Positions 1-9,002 of a DNA stretch of 64,000 bases are shown one piece after another (the first letter of the stretch is position 1; each line of letters opens with the position of its first letter). Where the stretch lies: positions 649,817 to 713,816 of the forward strand of contig CAJNDS010000857.1 of assembly GCA_905221605.1 (NCBI GenBank), given 5' to 3'. A program made the position numbers and the translations under genes. This stretch comes from Symbiodinium natans. Lineage: Eukaryota; Sar; Dinophyceae; Suessiales; Symbiodiniaceae. The notes under the pieces are model-generated. The model was given only the letters and a program-made list of their open reading frames with translations. It did no database searches and was not told the origin of the DNA.

Positions 1-89
1 TGCGCGACGCGCAGTCTAGTGTCTACTCTCTAGTCACCCGCGCGGCGCGCAGAGCTGACTATCGATGTAGTGAGCTGTTTAGGAGGCGA

Positions 90-3000
90 TCAGGCAGGGA
101 CCTTAGATAAGCCCAAACGGGCTGCGAGCTCCTTGAATGGAAGCCGCCCCAGTGCCTTAGTAAACAGGTCGGCCAGCTGCTCCTTGGTGTTCGTGTATTT
201 CAACGTGATCTCATCTTTGTGTTTCTTCACAAAATCTGAAATGGATGCGATTGACAGCTTCTGTGTTCTCACCAAACCACGCAGCTTAACTGAATACCCT
301 GCCTCCACAACTTTCAACACGGCTTCATTGTCTTCATGCACCGTCAGTGGCACACAACGACCCAAAACTCGCGAAAGCAGGTCCTGTACAGGCAACGCTT
401 CAACGAAGAGTCCATCAGCCATAGACACCAACTCCGCTTCTGTGGTGGACCGCGACACAGTGGACTGCCGCTTGCTGCTCCAAGCTATAGGGAATCTGGT
501 TCTCTTGGGGCCTGTGATCTGCAGCCACAGTCCGCTCGTCGACTTCGCTGTAAGCGGACAACCAGCAAGGTCAGCGTCAACGTACAGCTCAAGACTACAA
601 TCTTCAAGGCTGTCCTTTACAACCCCATGCAGTCCACGAGTAAGCGTGGTCGACACATAACACATCAACCGATATGCCATCTTGTCCGAGTTCTTGGACC
701 AAGTGGTTGCCTGCGAGGCCAATGTCGAAATGGCATACGAAAGATCCGGTCGGCACAGTCTTGCATACCACAGAAGTTTCATCAAGATCTTTGCAGAGGA
801 GTCAGCTAATGCTCCTCTAACCTCCCAGTCCTCTTGCACTAGCGTGCCATCAGCAACGAAGGGAGAATCCGCAGGCTTTAGGGCTTTTGAGCCTGGAAGG
901 CTCAGGTACAGCTCCACCGCTTGCTTCGCGTAATCCCCCATATGCATGAAGACATTGCGCGTGTCCTGGAAAAGATGGTACCTTCCCAAGAAGCGATCCA
1001 AGCCAGCAGGCGGTTCGATCTCTATGTGCTCTGATAACTGGCGCCAGAATTCTTCGAGAGCCTTGGGCTTCCCGGCCGCCAATATGTCGTCCACATAGAC
1101 GGTGATCAGAACTGCCAATGTTGCATGCCAAAACACTGACGGAAAACCATCCACAACGGAAGCTCCAAGCACAACCGTCAGCACTTGCTCCAAATGAGCT
1201 TGCCAATCCGCTGGGGCTTCAGGGTGGCCCTTCTTCAGCTTTACTGCCACCCTCCTGAACTTGCCCTTCCATTGCGGAAGCCACAACTCGGTGGGAATGA
1301 TCACCCATGTTGGAATGGGGGATCGCAACGGAGCTTGCAGGAATGCTTGGCACGCATCTGCTGCCTGCACCACAAAACCATGTATCATGCCTATGAAGAT
1401 CGTGAGATTCACCGCCTGTGTATTTGTGGGAAGAGAATGCAATTCTCGGAACAAGGCCGGTGCGCCCTGCTCGTCTTTTGTGATGTCTCCCCTATATACA
1501 ATGCGGCCTTTGTGTGTCTGTTGATTTTCAGGCATTTCTGAGTTCTTTATTCCCGCGATTGACATTGCCTCGGCCAGATGCAGCTTTTCTCCGTTTCGCT
1601 TTGCTTCTCGGCATAGCTCCTCCGGATCAATTGCTGTCGCGTCATCCCAAACCTCACGGTTTCGGAACTTTGCCCCTTCCTTGGCCACAGCCTCCAGGGC
1701 TTTTGGGGAAGACAACATTTCTCGTCGGGTCAGTGTCTTTGTGACCAAACCAAACGACTCAATCACATGCGACAACTCTTCCGACACCGGGACAATGCGG
1801 GGGTTGTGTGGTTCTGGTTCCGGCGAAACTGGGACAACCGGACAAGCTGGAACATGACCATGAACTTCTCTTGGGAAAATGGCTCCTAGGATGACGTTTG
1901 CCATGGCTTTGTTGTAGAAGCCTGACTTGTAGGCTAAGTCTCCCTCAAGCCGATCATGATTTTTGGGCCCCTCACAGCGGCATCCTCTCTTGTTCAGCTC
2001 TTGGACCAAACGAGCGTGAGTGCTCGCCACGCGCCACTGCTTCAGAGGTCTTTTGCCGTCTATGACTAGGCGAAACCCACATCCTGTTGGAAAACTGAAC
2101 TTCATATCGAACTCAGTCACCATTTGAAGCACTTCCTTCTGCTTCCATCCGCTGCAAGAACGCGGCCATTCAAACGTGACCGACCCCCCTGACGAGGCAG
2201 CAACCCTGGCTAAGCGGACGAAGTGCTTCACCAACACCAGTGACTGCTCACGCGCCTTGCGCAACAACTCAGCAAACTCTGGACCTCCCTTATGCAAGTT
2301 CAAGTGTTGCCAAGCGGTCCAAGCAGTGCAAGGGAGAGAGCCCAACAAGTGAATCACAATCCCTGACGCCTCACGCTCGGACATCCAAAGTTCAACTTGC
2401 GCAACATGCTCCTCAAGTGTGAGGTCAACGAAGTCCTTGCTCAAACCCAAGTACTCAATGCCGAATTTCTGCGCTGCGTGTTTCAGGTTGCTCTCAGAGG
2501 AACAACAAAACTCAACGAAGCATGTGCCGGCAGCGGTTTTCTCTTTTTCTCTCTTTAGCTTCGCGGACAGCGCAAACACCGACGTGGTGGGCAACGAGGA
2601 GAAAACTTGCTGCGCGTCAGCTTCAGGAAGAAAGCCATCATGCATCGACTCGTCCAACAGAAGGTCCACACACGCGGCAAGGCCTGAGGAACTCATTGCT
2701 GGCTCCGACCCCCCTGGCTCTTCGCTCCCTATGAACGCAGGTGGTTCATCTTCGGGAGGAGGCCGGTATTCCTCTTCCAGCATTTCTTCTTCTGCTACAT
2801 GGGCGGTGTCCGCCCGGGACAACGGTTCATGGAAGTCAAGCAGATCATTGAAGCGCTTCCGGCACGCAGCCGTGCGGTTATAGGTACCATGCCGGCACCC
2901 ATCGCATTTGGGAGACTTGCCGTGCACTGCAATTCTCAGGGTTGTAATGGCTCGATTTCTCTTTGGAGCGGCCACTACCGGACTTTCGGCACGCGGCGCT

Positions 3001-6000
3001 TCATCTGCTATCCCTCCTTCAGCCTCAGCGGCTGGAGCTGCCAACTCTGGCGGTGCCACAAAGGATTCTGCGGCGGGCAGCCTGTGGTGAGGATTTTCCT
3101 CGTCCAGCACTCTTGCTTTGGCTAGCGGGAACGACCAACGACCATTGGGCACTGCCAAGTCCTTAGTCGAGACTGCTGTAAAGTCACCCTCTTTTACTGA
3201 CCTCAGTGGGGCAACAAGATGCACCCCTTGGTGCCTGAGGCCGTCAACGACCACAGGTCCAAGGTACAGGGAAGGTTCTCCCCGTGGGGCAAAAGTTCGC
3301 GCGTCTTTGTCTTTGTACCAAACTAAGGCTCCAAAAGGAATCAGAAAGCCCTCGAATGGATACTTCAGGTGTGCTTCATACCTGGTCGAAGCGATCACCA
3401 AACCCTTTTCTTTGACCAAATCCAAAATGGCTTTTGGTGGGGCAAGGGTCGCGTTACAATGGAAGGCAAAGCATCTTTGAGCATGCCCCCAAAAGCTTTC
3501 TCCGAGACCCGACTGCAACAGCAACGTTCGAGTCCCTTGCTTGACTGTACGGATTGCAGATTCCGCAAAGGGATTGTGAATTGGGTCGTTCGGGGCGCTA
3601 GGTTCCGAGTTGAACCCCAAGTCTCGAACTGCTTTCAAAATCTCTGGTGCACAATCCGAAGCAACACTCACAATGGGAGATTTCCTACCACAGAAGTGTC
3701 GCAACGCATTCTCAACCTCTTCACTGTCTCGAGCGCGTGCAGGATACGTCCAGACCATTCCTGAGAACCTGTCCCGAATGACAAAGGACACAACCTCTTC
3801 ATCCTCACCAGGCTGATCATAGGAGAACATGTGATCCACGGCAATCCTCTCACCGGGACCCTCTGGCTCTTCAATCGCCCTCGCTTCTCTCAGGCTCTCA
3901 CGTTGGTTCTCTCTGCGACGATGATGCGCTCTAGACAGTTTTGCTCGAAGACAAACATCGCATTTCCTAGATTTGGGAATGTGGGTTAGGAAGTGGTTAG
4001 CTTCCAGTTCCTCTACCCAATCTTCTTCATCTTCGGCTTCTGCGACCGGGGACTCAGGAGGTGCTTCCAAGTCGCCGCCGGCTGGAGGCCGAGGCTCCGC
4101 AGGCTCGGGGTCTGCGCGACGCGCAAGCTCCCCACGGCCCGCATCCTCAGCCCCGCCATGTCTTGCGGCTCCCGCTGGGGGCTCCGGTTTGTCGAATTGG
4201 GAGACCAAGATCTCCGCGGGGAACGGAAGGTCCGAGGTGGGATTTTTGAGGTCCTTCCACTTTACCTTGTTTTCAAGTTCGAACCATTGATCCTTAGCTG
4301 AAAACAGCCATGTGGACCTTAGCTCCAGCGTGGCATCCGCGGGCTTGACAAACTTTGACCCTTTGCGCTGCACGAGCACTCGGCCTTCTCTACAAGTCTG
4401 CCAGCCTACTTTTGTGGAGCACTTTCGGATATGTTCAGGTGCTTTTGTTGGAACAAGCGGACCCGCAGGCATCCCAGGCACAAGTTCAATGTGCTCCTTG
4501 AAGATGGGCACACAGTGGTCCAACCTGTCTGCATACCTACAAGCATCCTTATCCACGCGAAATTCATACTCCACCTGAGAGGGAATGAGGCACGGCAGTT
4601 CACCTGCGGGCCACATGAAGCTATATCCCTGGTTCATCACAAACTGCCCTATGGAGTAGACGAGGGGACATGACTTCAGCATGAACATGTTCGCAACCTG
4701 TCTGAGCGAGTCTGACCAAAGTCCAATTGATTCGTTCGAATGCTTCTTCCCTCCTCCCGTTTCAAAGGCAATGTGACTACTTGAAGTACCGCAGAACTGC
4801 TCCAGAACACGTTCTTCTACACCCTGACTGCAAAATGCTTCACGTGACCCTAGGTGCTCTCCGGCTCCTGTGTCCGCAATCACGTCCAAGGTGCAGTGTG
4901 TGCCCTGAGTTGTGGCCGAAACTGAGGTTGCCATTGCAGCAACCACCAGCGCCACCGCGGCCGACTTCGGAGTCGCCTTCGCCGACGCGGCTTTGGCCTT
5001 GGCCTGTCCCTGTGACGCAGGCGCAGGGGCTCCAGCCACCGGAAGCTTCTCGTGCTTAAAAGGGCAGTTGTCTCTCTGGCACTTATCTCTTTGGAAGAAA
5101 ACGCAAACACCCGCTTCCTTCGCCTTTTCAAACAAAGCTTCGTTTCCCTTTTTCCCCTTCCCTTTGTCCTTACCCGCCTTGGCTTCAGGCTTCTTTGGGG
5201 CAGTGTCACCACGACCTCCCTTTCCAGGATTCCCTGACCCGCTGCCTTTCCCCTTTTCCCGGTTTCCCTTTCCCGCCTCTTTTCCCTTTCCTGGTCGGTG
5301 GTCAGAGGGGGCTGGGGTAGCAGGAACGTCTCTTCTAGGACCCTTACGCAACGACTCTTGAATGGACAACATATTTTGCTCTTGCTGGCCTTCCAAGATA
5401 CAGCGCTCTAGACGGGACCACAGCCACTCGAAGGATCTCTCCGCGGCACCTTCAGGCGCGTCTCGAACCTTATCAATGTGGCGTCTCATGAGTCCTACCT
5501 TTTTGAGCCTTTCGAAGATCCATTTGGAAAGGAGCTTGTCTGCGGGACGCTCAGCGGTCGGAAGCTGACTCAGGATGAACCGAGCCTTGTCTCTCCAAGC
5601 ACGCAACGACTGCATGGAACCCTCAGGAGCGGCGTACGTGGAGTCCGGATCAAACTCTCTGGCCACGAAGTTAAGGAGCGATCGCCCTCGGAGGGGGCGA
5701 CCTACCGTTTCACATTCTTCGATGTAGGCCTGGAACTTGAGCCCAAAAGGGGATTTGAGATGTTCTGGTCGCGTCAATGCACTCGCAATCACCCGATCCA
5801 ACCTAGGATAATTACCGCTAGACACTCTCAGGTCGCTGACTTCGTCATCTGCGCGGGCGCGCAACGCCTGCAGAACCCACTCTGAGACTGTGCCCTCTGG
5901 GGAACGGTCATACGCGGCAATCATGGGAATGACGGAGTTTCGCCATTGACGAAACGCACCAGCATTGTCTGGGAGCGACGGAAACTTGAGGTGATGCAAG

Positions 6001-6641
6001 TCCTTTTGTTTCACATGCTGTGACTCCAAGTCACCTTCTCTCCCGGAGAAAACCGAACCCAACACTGAACCTTCTGCTGCAGGTGCGGCGGTTGCCTTTG
6101 GCTCATCTTCATCTGTAGCAGTGTCAATCCTATGAACTTCAGGTTGGGGTTCTTGGCATGCGGAATTAGCACGAGGGGTTTCATATCCAGGCCATGGGTT
6201 CCATGTTTCCTGGGCCGACCATAAGTCCTGAGCAACATCCCTCAACGCCTGGTGTTCTCCCTCAAGGTGTCCTAACCTCATGGCGAACTCTTTCTCTAAA
6301 TGCGCAAGTCGAAGCAAAACATCTCTGTGTGAATGTGTATCCGCGCCATTGGGGCTTGGTGACGGGCTCTCCAGGCTGGTGGTTTGGGGCTCTTCTGGTG
6401 GGCCTCGAGGCTCTTCGACGGGGGTTCTTCTTGCGAGCTCTTGTTTCAGACTCTCAAGTTGTTCTAACAGGCACTGTTCCCGCACCTGTGCTGCTTGAAT
6501 TTCTGCGGCAAAACGAACCGAAAGAATTTCCGCCTGTGTACGAGCCTCTTGCGCTACCGCCTCTGCTTGACCTCTCGCCTGAACAACGGCCTGAAGGGCT
6601 TCTGCTTCTACAGCCGTCACTCGTTCGTTTGCAGCGACCAC
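90..6641 (-). CDS. Copia-type Gag-Pol polyprotein with CCCH finger and methyltransferase-like insert
   Basis: This single frame of 2183 codons should give the particle protein and the enzymes for reverse transcription and integration. Residues 1-70 look like a coiled coil. A Gly/Lys-rich basic stretch at about 450-500 leads to a CCCH finger (C-x8-C-x5-C-x3-H) at about 509-528 in place of the usual CCHC knuckle. A protease site DTGAGEH lies near 587. The integrase HHCC zinc site is near 880 and the DDE core spans about 930-1030 (AVDHMF, SDCAPE, ..PFAES). Residues 1374-1590 resemble a C5-methyltransferase fold (VEFCCSSES, GSLPCTAW, FEWPR). Reverse transcriptase with YVDD is near 1850 and RNase H near 2020-2180. 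The frame begins with GTG and stays open up to 6737 with no ATG, so the true start is unclear; a frameshift from the short upstream ORF or a spliced leader exon is possible. Confidence 0.85.
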   Translation of the reverse strand: MVAANERVTAVEAEALQAVVQARGQAEAVAQEARTQAEILSVRFAAEIQAAQVREQCLLEQLESLKQELARRTPVEEPRGPPEEPQTTSLESPSPSPNGADTHSHRDVLLRLAHLEKEFAMRLGHLEGEHQALRDVAQDLWSAQETWNPWPGYETPRANSACQEPQPEVHRIDTATDEDEPKATAAPAAEGSVLGSVFSGREGDLESQHVKQKDLHHLKFPSLPDNAGAFRQWRNSVIPMIAAYDRSPEGTVSEWVLQALRARADDEVSDLRVSSGNYPRLDRVIASALTRPEHLKSPFGLKFQAYIEECETVGRPLRGRSLLNFVAREFDPDSTYAAPEGSMQSLRAWRDKARFILSQLPTAERPADKLLSKWIFERLKKVGLMRRHIDKVRDAPEGAAERSFEWLWSRLERCILEGQQEQNMLSIQESLRKGPRRDVPATPAPSDHRPGKGKEAGKGNREKGKGSGSGNPGKGGRGDTAPKKPEAKAGKDKGKGKKGNEALFEKAKEAGVCVFFQRDKCQRDNCPFKHEKLPVAGAPAPASQGQAKAKAASAKATPKSAAVALVVAAMATSVSATTQGTHCTLDVIADTGAGEHLGSREAFCSQGVEERVLEQFCGTSSSHIAFETGGGKKHSNESIGLWSDSLRQVANMFMLKSCPLVYSIGQFVMNQGYSFMWPAGELPCLIPSQVEYEFRVDKDACRYADRLDHCVPIFKEHIELVPGMPAGPLVPTKAPEHIRKCSTKVGWQTCREGRVLVQRKGSKFVKPADATLELRSTWLFSAKDQWFELENKVKWKDLKNPTSDLPFPAEILVSQFDKPEPPAGAARHGGAEDAGRGELARRADPEPAEPRPPAGGDLEAPPESPVAEAEDEEDWVEELEANHFLTHIPKSRKCDVCLRAKLSRAHHRRRENQRESLREARAIEEPEGPGERIAVDHMFSYDQPGEDEEVVSFVIRDRFSGMVWTYPARARDSEEVENALRHFCGRKSPIVSVASDCAPEILKAVRDLGFNSEPSAPNDPIHNPFAESAIRTVKQGTRTLLLQSGLGESFWGHAQRCFAFHCNATLAPPKAILDLVKEKGLVIASTRYEAHLKYPFEGFLIPFGALVWYKDKDARTFAPRGEPSLYLGPVVVDGLRHQGVHLVAPLRSVKEGDFTAVSTKDLAVPNGRWSFPLAKARVLDEENPHHRLPAAESFVAPPELAAPAAEAEGGIADEAPRAESPVVAAPKRNRAITTLRIAVHGKSPKCDGCRHGTYNRTAACRKRFNDLLDFHEPLSRADTAHVAEEEMLEEEYRPPPEDEPPAFIGSEEPGGSEPAMSSSGLAACVDLLLDESMHDGFLPEADAQQVFSSLPTTSVFALSAKLKREKEKTAAGTCFVEFCCSSESNLKHAAQKFGIEYLGLSKDFVDLTLEEHVAQVELWMSEREASGIVIHLLGSLPCTAWTAWQHLNLHKGGPEFAELLRKAREQSLVLVKHFVRLARVAASSGGSVTFEWPRSCSGWKQKEVLQMVTEFDMKFSFPTGCGFRLVIDGKRPLKQWRVASTHARLVQELNKRGCRCEGPKNHDRLEGDLAYKSGFYNKAMANVILGAIFPREVHGHVPACPVVPVSPEPEPHNPRIVPVSEELSHVIESFGLVTKTLTRREMLSSPKALEAVAKEGAKFRNREVWDDATAIDPEELCREAKRNGEKLHLAEAMSIAGIKNSEMPENQQTHKGRIVYRGDITKDEQGAPALFRELHSLPTNTQAVNLTIFIGMIHGFVVQAADACQAFLQAPLRSPIPTWVIIPTELWLPQWKGKFRRVAVKLKKGHPEAPADWQAHLEQVLTVVLGASVVDGFPSVFWHATLAVLITVYVDDILAAGKPKALEEFWRQLSEHIEIEPPAGLDRFLGRYHLFQDTRNVFMHMGDYAKQAVELYLSLPGSKALKPADSPFVADGTLVQEDWEVRGALADSSAKILMKLLWYARLCRPDLSYAISTLASQATTWSKNSDKMAYRLMCYVSTTLTRGLHGVVKDSLEDCSLELYVDADLAGCPLTAKSTSGLWLQITGPKRTRFPIAWSSKRQSTVSRSTTEAELVSMADGLFVEALPVQDLLSRVLGRCVPLTVHEDNEAVLKVVEAGYSVKLRGLVRTQKLSIASISDFVKKHKDEITLKYTNTKEQLADLFTKALGRLPFKELAARLGLSKVPA

Positions 6642-6895
6642 ATGCCTGGCGGCTTCGAGAACGACATCATGTTCTTGCGTTTGATGAATGTGAACTTGAC
6701 GTTGGTCATACTTTGCAAAACCTGGTTGGTCACATCAACTCTGCGCATGTCTTGCTGTTCATGGTGTTCAAAGTGCTGGTTGTGTTGTACTCTGTCACCC
6801 TGTCTGGCAGCAAACACTTGTGCAATGGTATGGGGCTGTGAACCCTGCGCTGTCTCAGCCATGCTTTGTTCTCTTGGTTCGAGTTCCATTGACAT
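6617..6895 (-). CDS. Short ORF overlapping the start of Gag-Pol 1
   Basis: This ORF of 92 codons begins with ATG at 6895 and ends at 6617. It overlaps the open part of the Gag-Pol frame (up to 6737) by about 120 bases in a different frame. Gag-Pol has no ATG of its own at this end, so this ORF could supply the start through ribosomal frameshifting inside 6617-6737. The product is polar, rich in Gln and His, and has no motif I recognise. It could equally be a chance ORF in the leader. Confidence 0.3.
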   Translation of the reverse strand: MSMELEPREQSMAETAQGSQPHTIAQVFAARQGDRVQHNQHFEHHEQQDMRRVDVTNQVLQSMTNVKFTFIKRKNMMSFSKPPGMWSLQTNE

Positions 6896-7164
6896 GGGCC
6901 TTCTAGGGGGCGTCTTCTGCTCCGCACGCCGCGCAGACAGCTCTCGAGAGAAGGAACCCGGTCTATCCCTATACGAGTCTTTGGGTCTTTTCGAACTGCG
7001 ACGACGGACGAAGAACTACCCGAACCAACAGGACTGCTAACACGGCTTGCAACTACCCCGGGCGCAGCAGACCGAGACGATCCACTGTACTCTAGCGAAG
7101 ACTCTTCCATTGGGCAGCCGCTGTGGGATCAGCAGCGCCAAGGGCGGCAGCCAGGCGAAGAAGC

Positions 7165-8814
7165 CTAGGCTGCCGAACTGAGATCTTTCCACCTAGTTGG
7201 AGTCTTGGTTCTGACACAACCCTTCACGAAGTCCAGAACCTTGCTCCAACTAAACACAACGTGGCAACCCTTCGGGGCTTCTTCTTCGTCGAAGTTAGGG
7301 CAGAACCAGTACGCTCTCCTAACGTGCTCGTAGTACGACTCTACGATCCACCAGTTGTCGTCTACAGCAACAACAGGCCTACAGTGCTTAGCAACGTCTT
7401 GCTTGTCCTCGCGACGATCGCAGATGGAGATTTTTACTTTCCCCGGGTGCCCACGCTGCTCTGCGTAGCGAGCAAACTTACGGACTCGGTTAATCACCTC
7501 CTGCCTCTTTTCGTAGGAACTCTTTCCTACGTAGCTCAGCACCAAGAACTCTAACCCTGGGGTGTTGTCCAACGCCTCAACCAAAAGGTCCTGAGTGGCC
7601 TCGGGAATCCCAGTGTTACAGAACCACAAACGCTCACGCTTGGTGGTTTGAGCAACGTCACAGTCCAGAACCCCGTGATAGTCCAAGATCACACGAATGG
7701 TGCCCTGGGACGCCTCAACCGTTTCCGAAGCCCTCTTTCCCTTGCTTTGGGGAGCCCTGGACGCAGTGCTGCTCGGATCCGCCAGTGACCCTGCACGGGG
7801 ACGCAACACCACGGGTGTGGAGGAAGCCTTAGCAACGGAAGACTCGGGCCTTGCAGCGCGCGGGGCTTCAGGCTCTTCGAGCTCTACGTCAACTTCAACC
7901 GTCACGGGATCCCGTGAGCTAGCAGCTACTGTGGGCTTTGGGACAGACTTCTCTTTCGGGCGGGCCTTTGCCTTGGACCCCTTTGGTTCCGGCGGAGTGA
8001 CAGCTGAGACTTTGAAAGTTGCAGGACGGGACTTCGGGGGTGCTTTCGGGGCCTTTGTGGCTTCAGACTGGGGAGCCTTTGTCTTTGGTGAGTCCTGGGC
8101 CCTGGCTTTGCCCTTGGTACCGGCACCTTTGGTGTCCTTCAAGTGCGCTGGGGCCTTCTTTGCAGGAACCTCAGAGGCTTTCGGCGTGGAACCTTCTACT
8201 GAGGCTTCTTCGGAGAGCACTGGAGTTTCCGGGGCACTGGTGGGAACCGGAGTGGAAGGAATACGCACGTGCTTCGGGATGCTAGTCCTTTTGGGCTGTG
8301 TTGGAGCGAGGCCTCTTGAGGGTATAGGCCGATCTGAAGACACGCTACTTGAGGGAATGGGTCGCGCAGGCGCGCGCTTTGGGGATCTCTCTCTCTCCCT
8401 CTCTCCCTTTCCCTCTCTCTCAGCCCCCGCTAGGCTAGCTGGCGGGCCTTCGCTCACCGCCAGCCGGTCCAAACCACCAGTTCGGAGCCCAGACGCTTCA
8501 GATCTCACTCCACTACCCGGCACCACACCGCCGCCAGCAGCTACGAAGCCCTCTTGGGCCTCTCGTTCCAGGCGGTCAAGTTCCTTTCTGCGTTCCTGAA
8601 TCGACAAGAGCTTGGCGTATTCTAACCTCTTTTGCTCAGACCACTCAGCCTGGGGCTGATATGCCCCCTCTAAGACTGCCTGGCGCAGCTCTTGCTGGCG
8701 CTTGCTCTTCTTACCACCTCTATGCGTCAACACAAACGGGCGTCCAGTGGAATCTAGGCGCTCGGCTTTGCGTTTGGTCGAAGACGGAACTTCTTCTGTC
8801 TCTCTCTCTGACAT
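7165..8814 (-). CDS. 5' ORF of element 1 with C-terminal HAD-like domain
   Basis: This ORF of 549 codons starts at the ATG at 8814 (MSERETEEV...). The same frame is open further upstream, but the ATG at 8814 begins the hydrophilic stretch typical of the product. Residues 1-365 are low-complexity, rich in Pro, Ala, Lys and Ser, with a charged helical stretch near 20-90. The C-terminal 180 residues look like a haloacid dehalogenase fold: VILDYHGVLDCD near 373 carries the nucleophile-type D-x-D/H-G motif, VLSYVGKSS the second motif, and VAVDDNWWIVESYY near 480-500 the acidic motif. The second acidic residue expected in motif I is replaced by His, so catalysis is uncertain. Its place directly upstream of Gag-Pol on the same strand suggests it belongs to the retroelement. 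A host gene next to the element is the alternative. Confidence 0.6.
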   Translation of the reverse strand: MSERETEEVPSSTKRKAERLDSTGRPFVLTHRGGKKSKRQQELRQAVLEGAYQPQAEWSEQKRLEYAKLLSIQERRKELDRLEREAQEGFVAAGGGVVPGSGVRSEASGLRTGGLDRLAVSEGPPASLAGAEREGKGERERERSPKRAPARPIPSSSVSSDRPIPSRGLAPTQPKRTSIPKHVRIPSTPVPTSAPETPVLSEEASVEGSTPKASEVPAKKAPAHLKDTKGAGTKGKARAQDSPKTKAPQSEATKAPKAPPKSRPATFKVSAVTPPEPKGSKAKARPKEKSVPKPTVAASSRDPVTVEVDVELEEPEAPRAARPESSVAKASSTPVVLRPRAGSLADPSSTASRAPQSKGKRASETVEASQGTIRVILDYHGVLDCDVAQTTKRERLWFCNTGIPEATQDLLVEALDNTPGLEFLVLSYVGKSSYEKRQEVINRVRKFARYAEQRGHPGKVKISICDRREDKQDVAKHCRPVVAVDDNWWIVESYYEHVRRAYWFCPNFDEEEAPKGCHVVFSWSKVLDFVKGCVRTKTPTRWKDLSSAA

Positions 8815-8988
8815 GCAAGCAAGTTCCACAGCGCAGCTTCCAAACTGGCCGCACCCAGCGTCAGCGCCAAGCAGGAGGAGCCGAAAAAGCAGGAGGCCGC
8901 ACCGCCGAGGAGCAGTACGGCTGATAACCACGAGATATCGCCAAGATTCACGGATTTGCAATCTGTCGCACTCTCACGCCTTTTCGCC

Positions 8989-9002
8989 CTTGAGCCAAAT
9001 GC
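8989..9002 (-). promoter_or_regulatory. Relict dinoflagellate spliced-leader sequence (candidate)
   Basis: The minus strand reads GCATTTGGCTCAAG. The established 22-nt dinoflagellate spliced leader ends ...GCCATTTTGGCTCAAG, so the last 11 bases agree exactly and one T is missing further up. The site lies 175 bases before the 5' ORF of element 1, in the same direction. It could mark an mRNA that was trans-spliced and then reinserted. A chance match cannot be excluded. Confidence 0.4.

Larger units (their letters stand above)
1..9002 (-). mobile_element. Ty1/copia-type retroelement 1 (3' end cut by window start)
   Basis: Read on the minus strand, the unit holds a 5' ORF (8814-7165), a short overlapping ORF (6895-6617) and a long Gag-Pol (6641-90). 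The order Gag, protease, integrase, reverse transcriptase, RNase H is that of Ty1/copia. Only 89 bases remain after the Gag-Pol stop, so the 3' LTR is probably outside the window. I found no matching LTR pair between bases 1-89 and the region above 8814, so the outer limits are not defined. The coding frames of Gag-Pol and the 5' ORF are uninterrupted, which suggests a fairly recent insertion. The boundary at 9002 is set only by a spliced-leader-like relict and is uncertain. Confidence 0.75.
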
